Of a DNA stretch of 52,667 nucleotides, positions 34,339-41,342 are shown piece after piece. The position numbers were made by a program, and so were the translations under genes. The stretch lies in NCBI GenBank assembly GCA_964465125.1, contig CAYXIO010000025.1:1-52667 (forward strand), in the 5' to 3' direction. The number at the start of each line of letters is the position of its first letter. Position 1 is the stretch's first letter. The stretch comes from CAYOHG01 sp964465125 (GTDB lineage Bacteria > Planctomycetota > Phycisphaerae > UBA1845 > Fen-1342). The notes under the pieces were generated by a model that was not told the DNA's origin, made no database searches, and worked only from the letters and a program-made list of their open reading frames with translations.

Positions 34339-34716
34339 GAGACACTCCCATGAAGTAAGCCGAGTCAAGGCGATTCGCTGAAACGTGGCGACTAACCAAC
34401 CTCCCATTCGCGCTGGCGCCCGTCGCCGCCTCCTGCGCTTCGCCGATTCGAGCGCGGCCGCTTCGGCGGATCGCGCGTGCGGTCGCAATCGCGCACCGCG
34501 GCGTCTACTGGCACGATGGTCGCGCCAGCAGCATAGTCCGCGTCCCTGAACCAGGGCAGCCAGGCGCCGCAGAAAGAGCGCTTCCCGACTCGCGATCCAG
34601 CTTCGCGCGCTGGCCGAGCGGGGCGACGCACCTCGCGCCGGGGCAGTTCGCACAACCGCTCAAACGGCCACACGATACTTTGCGCGACCGCGCGCGGAAG
34701 CCGATATACTGGCCCC
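34339..34716. other. 378-base intergenic region between divergent genes
   Basis: No convincing gene on either strand. The only notable site is a TATACT box at 34705-34710, immediately upstream of the sigma factor ATG. Short open frames here have skewed Arg/Pro composition, no ribosome sites and no start context. Confidence 0.5.
34705..34710 (+). promoter_or_regulatory. -10-like box implying a leaderless sigma factor mRNA
   Basis: TATACT ends six bases before the ATG of the ECF sigma factor gene (34717). Transcription starting at the usual distance would begin at or next to the A of the ATG, and no ribosome-binding site is present upstream. The -35 region is poor (TTTGCG at a long spacing). 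Confidence 0.4.
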
Positions 34717-35307
34717 ATGGACATGCCCAGCACCACGCACGCCACGCTTCTGGCGCGGCTGGTCCACGGTGCCGAGCCGTCGGTTTGGGACGAGTTCTAC
34801 CAGCGCTACGGCGGGCTGATCCGTTCGTTCGCTCGGCGGCAGAACCTCCAGCCCGCGGACTGCGACGACGTGCTCCAGGACGTGCTGCTGTCGCTCACGC
34901 GGGCGCTGCCGGAGTTCTCGTACGACCCGTGCAAGGGCAAGTTCCGCTCCTACCTGAAAACGACCACGTTGCGGGCGATCTTCAAGCGGAAGTGGCGCGA
35001 AAAGGGCGACGTGACGCTCGAACACATTGAAGAGGCCACCCAGGCCGCGTCGTCCGACGAGGTTATCGAGCAGCACTGGGAGGCCGAGTGGCGCGACTAC
35101 CACGTGCGGCTCGCGATGCGCACGATTCTGGTCGAGTTCAACGCGGCGGATCGCGAGGCGTTTGAGCGCTACGCGTCCCGAGGGGCCGACGCGAAGTCGG
35201 TCGCCGCCGAGCTGGGAATGAGCGCGGATCAGGTCTACCAGGCGAAGTCTCGAATCGTGAGCCGGCTGACGGAGCTGATCGACGCCCAGGTGCGGGATGA
35301 AGGCTGA
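34717..35307 (+). CDS. ECF sigma factor, planctomycete kinase-linked type (cassette 1)
   Basis: A 196-residue sigma-70 family factor. Region 2 runs from VWDEFYQRYGGLIRSFARRQ through ADCDDVLQDVLLSLTRALPEF and KFRSYLKTTTLRAIFKR. Region 4 includes ILVEFNAADREAFERYA and a helix-turn-helix SVAAELGMSADQVYQAKSRI. It is clearly paralogous to the sigma factor at 40614-41198 (shared DCDDVLQ, SYDP/CYDP, SADQVYQAKSRI/SASQVYQAKSRI). The Ser/Thr kinase gene begins 27 bases after the stop, so the kinase may regulate this sigma factor by phosphorylation, as proposed for ECF groups without anti-sigma factors. The ATG at 34717 has no ribosome site and may be leaderless. Confidence 0.92.
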   Translation: MDMPSTTHATLLARLVHGAEPSVWDEFYQRYGGLIRSFARRQNLQPADCDDVLQDVLLSLTRALPEFSYDPCKGKFRSYLKTTTLRAIFKRKWREKGDVTLEHIEEATQAASSDEVIEQHWEAEWRDYHVRLAMRTILVEFNAADREAFERYASRGADAKSVAAELGMSADQVYQAKSRIVSRLTELIDAQVRDEG

Positions 35308-35334
35308 GGGCCGAGGGTATTCCTCGGAAGCGGC

Positions 35335-38022
35335 ATGTCGGGTCCGGCGGATTGGTACCGAAACGAGCAGGCCCTGCTGGCGAGCGTGCGCAGCACCAGC
35401 GGCGGCGCGCGCCGCGCGCCGGACATTCCGGGCTATGACGACCTGCGCGAGCTGGGCCGCGGCGGGCAGGGCGTCGTCTACACCGCCGGCCAGCGATCCA
35501 CAAAGCGCACCGTGGCGATCAAGGTCCTGCTGGAGGGGGCCTTCGCCGCGGAATCGACGCGCCGGCGATTCGAGCGCGAGGTGGACCTGGTCGCGTCCCT
35601 GCGGCATCCGAACATCGTGCGGGTGTACGACAGCGGCGTGACGGCGGACGGCTACCCCTACTACGTCATGGAATACATCGAGGGCGCCACGCTCGACGAG
35701 CAGGTCGGGCGGGTCACCGCGGTCACGGGCGGCCGCAGCGGCTCGGCGGCGGTCGATTCCAGGACGGTGCGAATCCCGGACGCGCTGCCATCGATCGAGG
35801 GCACGCTCCGGCTGTTCGCGAAGATCTGCGAGGCGGTGAACTACGCCCACCAGCGCGGCGTGATTCACCGCGATCTCAAACCGAGCAACATTCGAATCGA
35901 CCCGGCCGGCGAACCGCACGTGCTCGACTTCGGGCTGGCGAAGAGCGCGATGACCGGCGACGACATGCACACCGCGATGATGACCGTGTCCGGCCAGTTC
36001 ACCGGCTCGCTGCCATGGGCCAGCCCCGAGCAGACTGAGGGCGAGCCTGGACGCGTGGACATCCGCAGCGATGTCTACTCGCTGGGCGTGCTGCTCTATC
36101 AACTGCTGACGGGGCGATTTCCCTACGCCGTGACCGGGACGTTTCCCGACGTGATTCGCAACATCCAGCTTGCATCCCCGGCGCGGCCGCGCGCGTTGCG
36201 CCCGCAAATCGGCGACGAGCTGGAGACGATCGTGCTCAAGGCGATCGCCAAGGAGCGCGAGCGGCGCTACCAGAGCGCCGGCGAGCTGGCACGCGACATC
36301 CAGCACCTTCTGAACCACGAGCCGATCGAAGCCAAGCGCGACTCGACCTGGTACACCCTGCGGAAAAGCCTCTACCGCTATCGCCTCGTTGCGGGCATCG
36401 CGTGCGCCTTCCTGGTCATTGCGGTCGGCGTGGCGATCACCACGACGGTGCTGTATCGCCGGGCCGTGCGGGCCGAACGATTCTCCGAGCTGCGGCGCAC
36501 GCAGGCTGAGGCGCAGGCGGAGAAGGCGCTGCGCACCAAGCAGTTTCTGCAAGGCATGTTCGGCTCGCTGGATCCGGTGGAGAACCGCGGCCGCGACGCG
36601 GCCATGCTCCGCGCGATTCTCGCGGATGCGGCCGGGCGGGTGCCGGTGGAATTGAGCGGGCAGCCCGAGGTTGAGGCGTCGGTGCGCGCCACGATCGGGC
36701 GAACGTATGCCAGCCTGGGCGACTACGTCGCTGCGGAGGAGAACCTGGACCGGGCGGCACGGCTCTATCGTGGCCTCGATGAAGCGGCGGACACCGACCG
36801 CCTGGGAGTGCTGAGCGACCTGGCGGGGGTATACCAGGAGGAAGGTCGGTTCGAGGATGCCGAGCCGCTCGCCCGCGAGGCGCTCGACGGCTTTCGCCGC
36901 GCGCAAGGCGAGAATCATGCGGACACGCTGACCGCAAAGAACAACCTGGCGTTTCTACTTCACAGCCTGGGCAGACTCGACGATGCCGAAACGCTCTATC
37001 GTGAGACGCTCGATCGCCAGCGTGAGCTGCTGGGCGAGGAGAATCGCGGCACGCTCAGCTCGAAGGGGAATCTCGCGCAGTTGCTGATGGACGAGGGGCG
37101 CCTGGAGGAGGCGGCTCCGCTGGTGCTCGAGACGCTTGCCGCTCGGCAGCGCGTGCTGGGCCCGGATCATCCCGACACCGTCACGAGCGTGAACAATGCC
37201 GCCCGGCTCGCACAGGAGCAGGGCCAGTTGGACCAGGCCGAATCGCTCTACAAGCAGGCCATTGACGGCTACCGCCGCGTCTTCGGCGAGGACCATCCCC
37301 GAACGGTGATGGCGATGAGTAACCTGGGTGTTCTCTGCCAGCAGCGCGGCCGGTACGCGGAATCCGAGGCGCTGCTGCGCGAAGCGCTCGAAGCCCAGCG
37401 GCGGCGCATCGCAGACGACGATCCGGCGGCTGCGGTGCTTCTGAACAACCTCGCGCGCACGCTCCAGGAAAGCAACAAGCTGGCCGAGGCCGAGCCGCTC
37501 GTGCGGCAGGTGTACGCGACGCTGCAAAACGCCTACGGCCCGGAGCATCCCCAGACGCTGACCGCCATGAACAATCTCGCCGGACTGCTCAGCGACCTCG
37601 ACCTCAAGGACGAGGCCAGGGAGCTGTTTCGCGAGTGCTTCGAAATCCGCCGCAAGACGGTGGGCCTCGAACATACGAGCACGCTGCTGGTCGGCGTGAA
37701 CTACGCGTCGGCGCTGCGCGACGGCGGTGACCCGGCGACCGCGCTGGCGCTGTTCGACGAGATGTCGCAGGCGGCGGCCGCGCTGCCGGCGGACCACTGG
37801 CTCAGGCCGTACCTCCACGGCGCCCGCGGCGAGTCGCTGTATCTACTGAAGCGCTACGCCGAGGCCGAGGAACCGCTACTCGAAAGCTACCACGGCTTCC
37901 AATCCACGCTGGGCGCGGCTCACGCGTCGACGCAAAGAGCCACAACGCGGTTGTTCGACCTCTACGAGGCCTGGGGGAAGCCGGAGAAGGCGCTCGAATT
38001 CGCCCCGCACAGGGAAGAGTGA
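35335..38022 (+). CDS. Membrane Ser/Thr protein kinase with C-terminal TPR array (cassette 1)
   Basis: An 895-residue kinase. The N-terminal kinase domain (about 35-320) has the Gly loop GRGGQGVV, VAIKVLL (ATP Lys), VIHRDLKPSNI (catalytic loop) and LDFGLAKS (Mg-binding DFG), so it should be active. A single membrane helix (about 347-367; LVAGIACAFLVIAVGVAITT) places the rest outside. The C-terminal 500 residues are tetratricopeptide repeats of the kinesin-light-chain type, about 42 residues each, such as LNNLARTLQESNKLAEAEPL and MNNLAGLLSDLDLKDEAREL. The repeats would bind a protein partner. The gene follows its sigma factor by 27 bases and its product resembles the convergent kinase at 38718-40592. 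Confidence 0.95.
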   Translation: MSGPADWYRNEQALLASVRSTSGGARRAPDIPGYDDLRELGRGGQGVVYTAGQRSTKRTVAIKVLLEGAFAAESTRRRFEREVDLVASLRHPNIVRVYDSGVTADGYPYYVMEYIEGATLDEQVGRVTAVTGGRSGSAAVDSRTVRIPDALPSIEGTLRLFAKICEAVNYAHQRGVIHRDLKPSNIRIDPAGEPHVLDFGLAKSAMTGDDMHTAMMTVSGQFTGSLPWASPEQTEGEPGRVDIRSDVYSLGVLLYQLLTGRFPYAVTGTFPDVIRNIQLASPARPRALRPQIGDELETIVLKAIAKERERRYQSAGELARDIQHLLNHEPIEAKRDSTWYTLRKSLYRYRLVAGIACAFLVIAVGVAITTTVLYRRAVRAERFSELRRTQAEAQAEKALRTKQFLQGMFGSLDPVENRGRDAAMLRAILADAAGRVPVELSGQPEVEASVRATIGRTYASLGDYVAAEENLDRAARLYRGLDEAADTDRLGVLSDLAGVYQEEGRFEDAEPLAREALDGFRRAQGENHADTLTAKNNLAFLLHSLGRLDDAETLYRETLDRQRELLGEENRGTLSSKGNLAQLLMDEGRLEEAAPLVLETLAARQRVLGPDHPDTVTSVNNAARLAQEQGQLDQAESLYKQAIDGYRRVFGEDHPRTVMAMSNLGVLCQQRGRYAESEALLREALEAQRRRIADDDPAAAVLLNNLARTLQESNKLAEAEPLVRQVYATLQNAYGPEHPQTLTAMNNLAGLLSDLDLKDEARELFRECFEIRRKTVGLEHTSTLLVGVNYASALRDGGDPATALALFDEMSQAAAALPADHWLRPYLHGARGESLYLLKRYAEAEEPLLESYHGFQSTLGAAHASTQRATTRLFDLYEAWGKPEKALEFAPHREE

Positions 38023-38070
38023 GCCGCATACGCCGTTTTTATCCGCCACGCCAATTGCTTCCCACGATTC

Positions 38071-38100
38071 TTTCAGATCGCCCGCCGCCCCCGGATAGGT
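38071..38100 (+). promoter_or_regulatory. Promoter-like box shared with the lipoprotein gene at 44476
   Basis: TTTCAG (38071-38076), 17 bases, GATAGGT (38094-38100), then 59 bases to the ATG at 38160. The same box with the same spacing, and a nearly identical spacer, precedes the lipoprotein gene at 44476. The two 30-base boxes differ at only three positions, all in the spacer. The boxes are not a sigma-70 consensus; recognition by an ECF sigma factor is inference. Confidence 0.6.
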
Positions 38101-38159
38101 GTTGGTGAACGGGTGAGCCAAGCGGTTCAACGAAACGAGGAATGAAAAGGGGGTTTGAA

Positions 38160-38489
38160 ATGGCAGCGCTCAAGAACATCGTGCGGCGGACGTTTGTGGC
38201 GGGTGTGGCGGTGGCGGCGCTTGCGGCTCTGACGGGCTGCGACCTTCTGTCGGTGGCGGGCATGGTCGGCGGCTATTACAGCGACTACGGCTACTCCGAC
38301 TACGGCTACGGCGGCTACGGCTACTACGACCCGACCGACATCATCCAGAGCACCGTCGGCTATCAGCAGGAGGTCATGGACAACAGCGCGATGGCGTGGG
38401 ATCAGTACATCACCGGCGACTACTACGGCGGGGACAACGACGACTGGAGCACGCCGACCTACTGGGCGTCGGGACCGGAGTGGCCGTAG
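38160..38489 (+). CDS. Small Tyr/Gly-rich lipoprotein
   Basis: A 109-residue exported protein. The ATG at 38160 is chosen because AGGGGG lies six bases upstream; the ATG at 38142 touches its own purine stretch. The signal peptide (NIVRRTFVAGVAVAALAALT) ends at a good lipobox LTGC, so the protein should be lipid-anchored. The mature part is rich in Tyr, Gly and Asp (YYSDYGYSDYGYGGYGYYD), probably disordered or adhesive. The family is unknown. It lies between two convergent sigma factor/kinase cassettes, with its own promoter-like box and a likely terminator downstream. Confidence 0.78.
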   Translation: MAALKNIVRRTFVAGVAVAALAALTGCDLLSVAGMVGGYYSDYGYSDYGYGGYGYYDPTDIIQSTVGYQQEVMDNSAMAWDQYITGDYYGGDNDDWSTPTYWASGPEWP

Positions 38490-38530
38490 GCCGTAACGCG
38501 GTTCGCGGCAGGGAGTCAGAACGCAACGGC

Positions 38531-38560
38531 AGCGCGGCTCGGGGCCTCCCCGGCCGCGCT
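38531..38560 (+). terminator. GC-rich hairpin after the Tyr/Gly-rich lipoprotein gene
   Basis: AGCGCGG (38531-38537) pairs with CCGCGCT (38554-38560), and GGGG pairs with CCCC inside, making a strong hairpin about 40 bases after the stop. It is followed by TCGCTTATT, a weak U-run. The remaining bases to the convergent kinase stop hold nothing clear. Confidence 0.5.
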
Positions 38561-38717
38561 TCGCTTATTGGGTGCGCCGGTCGCCGCGTCGTTGCCGCGC
38601 CCGTTTGTCGACTACCTTTCCCGCAACCTGAAGCGCGAATCCCGGCGGAATGGGCCCAGCGCGTCGTGCGTGCGAAGTGCCGTGTGCAAGCGTGCATCGT
38701 CGGCCCGGAAGCGGCCG

Positions 38718-40592
38718 CTATTCTCCGGAAGTCGACTCCTGGAGTTGGCGGAGCCTCTCGGCTGCTTCCAGCGTGCGTTCGTCGTCCGGACCGAGACGCG
38801 CGGTTCGCCGCTCCAGGCACTCGGCGAGCGCCTCGCATGCCTCGTCGGTGCGGCCGGCGAGTCCGAGCGCGCTACCCCAGGCGAGCAGCGATTCCTCGAT
38901 ATCCGGGTGACCGCTCGGGAATCTCGCTTGGCGCGCCGCCAGCACTTCACGATGCAGAGCGATGGCGTCTTCGAGGTGCCCGGCTCGGGTCAGCGCCGCA
39001 GCGAGCCGAAATCGCGCCATCGCGGCGTCCGGATCATCCGCCGGGCAAAACTGCTCGCACAGGGCGACGCTCTCGGCAAGCAGCGGCAGAGCTTCATTGG
39101 GCCGGTCGGTGTCCACGAGCAACCGCGCCAGATTCTGGAGTCCATAGCGGAGCTGCGGGTCGTCCGGAGCGAGCAGCCGTCGGCGGATCGCGAGCGCCCG
39201 CCGCAGGGAGGTTTCCGCTGCGACCCTCTCGCCCGCGGCGTGTTGCACGAGCCCCAGCGCGCTGATGTCCCGGGCGGTGTCGGCGTGTTCGTCTCCGTGC
39301 AGGTCGCGATGCTGTGCGAGGGCCGCCGACAAATGGGCGCGGGCCGGTTCGAGCAGCCCGAGGCCGCGATAGCTGTTTCCGATCACGAATCGAAGTGCGG
39401 CGGAAACCTCCGGATCCTGTCCGGACCCGCCGTCCAGGTAAAGGGCCGCCTCGTCCAATACCTCGCGTAGCGTGAGCTCGCCGCCGGGTTGCGGACCGGC
39501 CGAGGCCAGCGTGTCCTCAAGAAAGGCGCGAATGCCATTGGCCTTGCGCGCCTCGGCGTCGGCGGCGCGGTACAACCCGGCCATTGCGGCGCTGAAGCCG
39601 ACGACCAAGGTCAGCAGCAGCGCCGCCATTGCGGTGGCGACTCGGTGCCGTCCGGCCAGCTTGGCCAGCACGTAGGGCGCGCTGTCGCGCCGCGCCTCAA
39701 TCGGTTCGCCGTTCAGGAACCGTCGCACGTCGGCCTGCAGCGCATCGACCGACTGGTAGCGCCGGTCGGGCGACTTGGCGAGTGCCCTGAGCACGATGGT
39801 GTTCAGATCGCGGTCGCGCGTCGGCGGCTTGGGCTGCTGTTGGCGGATCGCGTCGACCACGCGCGCGGCGGGGCCGGCGATCGGATAGGGCGAGGCATCG
39901 CACAGCATCGAATACAGGATGAGTCCCAGCGCATGGACATCGGCGCGGGCATCAATCAGATTCGATTCCTCGCTCACCTGCTCCGGCGCGGCATAGGCCA
40001 GCGTTCCAAGGAAGGCGTCCGATTGCGTGAGCGCGGACTCGCTTGAGCTGATGCGCCGCGCGACTCCGAAGTCGAGCACGCGCGGCCGACACTCGGCATC
40101 GATCAGCACGTTGGCCGGTTTGAGGTCGCGGTGAATCACGCCATTGCGGTGCGCGTACTGCACGCCGTCGCAAATGGCCAGGAAGATGCGCAGGCGGGCG
40201 TCGCGCCCGGAGTTGTCGCGGGCCAGGTACTCGTGCAGGGGATGCCCCTCGACATGCTCCATCACCATGTAAGGTCGGGCCGCCTCGTCGACGCCGCTGT
40301 CGAAGACGGCCACGAGATTCGGGTGGCTTAGATGGGCCGCGAGATCCACTTCACGCTCAAAGCGAAGCCGGCCCTCGGCTCGAACGAGCGACTCGTCGTG
40401 AATGACCTTGATCGCGACCCGCCGTCGGGTCGACCGCTGAAGCGCGGCGAATACGACTCCTTGCCCGCCGCTGGAAATCGGATACAGCACATCGTAGCCG
40501 GCAATCTGGGGCAGCGGCGCCGCCGCACGATTGCGCCGCAGCCCGTCGACGATGGCGTCGGGGCGGCGATACCAATCCGATCCGGTGCTCAT
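38718..40592 (-). CDS. Membrane Ser/Thr protein kinase with short TPR region (cassette 2)
   Basis: A 624-residue kinase. The kinase domain (about 30-300) has the Gly loop SSGGQGVVF, VAIKVIHD, VIHRDLKPANV and LDFGVARR, all expected for activity. A membrane helix (about 317-340; ATAMAALLLTLVVGFSAAMAGL) is followed by about 280 residues with weaker tetratricopeptide repeats (FVIGNSYRGLGLLEPARAHL, GLVQHAAGERVAAETSLRRA, LQNLARLLVDTDRPNEALPL). It is shorter than the kinase of cassette 1 but shares the same layout and an almost identical N-terminal WYRR/WYRN start. GAGGGG precedes the ATG at 40592. Its sigma factor gene lies 21 bases upstream. Confidence 0.94.
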   Translation of the reverse strand: MSTGSDWYRRPDAIVDGLRRNRAAAPLPQIAGYDVLYPISSGGQGVVFAALQRSTRRRVAIKVIHDESLVRAEGRLRFEREVDLAAHLSHPNLVAVFDSGVDEAARPYMVMEHVEGHPLHEYLARDNSGRDARLRIFLAICDGVQYAHRNGVIHRDLKPANVLIDAECRPRVLDFGVARRISSSESALTQSDAFLGTLAYAAPEQVSEESNLIDARADVHALGLILYSMLCDASPYPIAGPAARVVDAIRQQQPKPPTRDRDLNTIVLRALAKSPDRRYQSVDALQADVRRFLNGEPIEARRDSAPYVLAKLAGRHRVATAMAALLLTLVVGFSAAMAGLYRAADAEARKANGIRAFLEDTLASAGPQPGGELTLREVLDEAALYLDGGSGQDPEVSAALRFVIGNSYRGLGLLEPARAHLSAALAQHRDLHGDEHADTARDISALGLVQHAAGERVAAETSLRRALAIRRRLLAPDDPQLRYGLQNLARLLVDTDRPNEALPLLAESVALCEQFCPADDPDAAMARFRLAAALTRAGHLEDAIALHREVLAARQARFPSGHPDIEESLLAWGSALGLAGRTDEACEALAECLERRTARLGPDDERTLEAAERLRQLQESTSGE

Positions 40593-40613
40593 GCCGAGCC
40601 CCTCGCAGGCTGC

Positions 40614-41198
40614 TCAACCCTCAACGGAGATCTGCTTCTCGATCAGTTCCGTCAAGCGCTTCAGAATCCGTGACTTGGCCTGGTAGACCTGGCTCGCGCT
40701 GAGTTCGAGCGATGAAGTCACGTCGGCGACGCTCCGGCCTTCGACCACGTAGGCCTCGAAAGCAGCCCGGTCGGCGGAGTTGAATTCCACCGCGATCGCC
40801 TTCATTGCCTGGCGCAAGTGGTGCTGGCGCCACTCGTCCTCCCAGAGTTGCTCCAATTCGCCTTCATCGGGCGTCGCTGACCCCACATCTTCTAGTTGAG
40901 AAGCAGGGTGTCGCTTCTGACAGAATTTCCGAAGAATGAGCCGGGAAGACACCGTCTTCAGGAACCCGCGGAATCTCCCGCGTGAGGGGTCGTAGCAGAA
41001 ATCGGGCATGGCGCGGCTGAGCTCGGCCAGTACCTCCTGAAGCACGTCGTCGCAATCACTCGGCTGGAGCCCCCGACGCCGCGCGAATCCAAGAATGAGC
41101 CGGCTGTAGCGCCGGCAGAATTCCTGCCAGGCCACGCCGTCGGTTTCGTCGGTGAGGCGTTTGAGCAGCGTCAGGTGCGTGGTGGGTGCATCGCTCAC
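40614..41198 (-). CDS. ECF sigma factor, planctomycete kinase-linked type (cassette 2)
   Basis: A 194-residue sigma factor, paralogous to that at 34717-35307. Region 2 runs through VAWQEFCRRYSRLILGFARR, PSDCDDVLQEVLAELSRAMP and RGFLKTVSSRLILRKF. Region 4 contains AVEFNSADRAAFEAYVVEG and SVADVTSSLELSASQVYQ as helix-turn-helix. The GTG at 41198 is chosen because the protein then begins SDAPTTHLTLLKRL, matching the start of its paralogue (TTHATLLARL); a TTG at 41228 would add ten residues. It is divergent from the metalloprotease gene, with 144 bases between, and precedes its kinase by 21 bases. Confidence 0.9.
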   Translation of the reverse strand: MSDAPTTHLTLLKRLTDETDGVAWQEFCRRYSRLILGFARRRGLQPSDCDDVLQEVLAELSRAMPDFCYDPSRGRFRGFLKTVSSRLILRKFCQKRHPASQLEDVGSATPDEGELEQLWEDEWRQHHLRQAMKAIAVEFNSADRAAFEAYVVEGRSVADVTSSLELSASQVYQAKSRILKRLTELIEKQISVEG

Positions 41199-41342
41199 GA
41201 CCCGTCCATGATATCTGCGCAGAGCCAAGGCCGCGCGGACATTCAGCGCTGCGGGAGGACATTTCGCCCCCGATTTCTGTCAGAACCGCGCGATTCACGC
41301 CAAGAAGTTCTCGATGGGCCACTCAGTCCAACAACGAGGTGC

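Noticed and set aside
38396..39265. 289-codon plus-strand frame across the end of the lipoprotein gene and into cassette 2
   Set aside because: It overlaps the convergent kinase's tetratricopeptide region and has Arg/Ala-rich, domain-free sequence.
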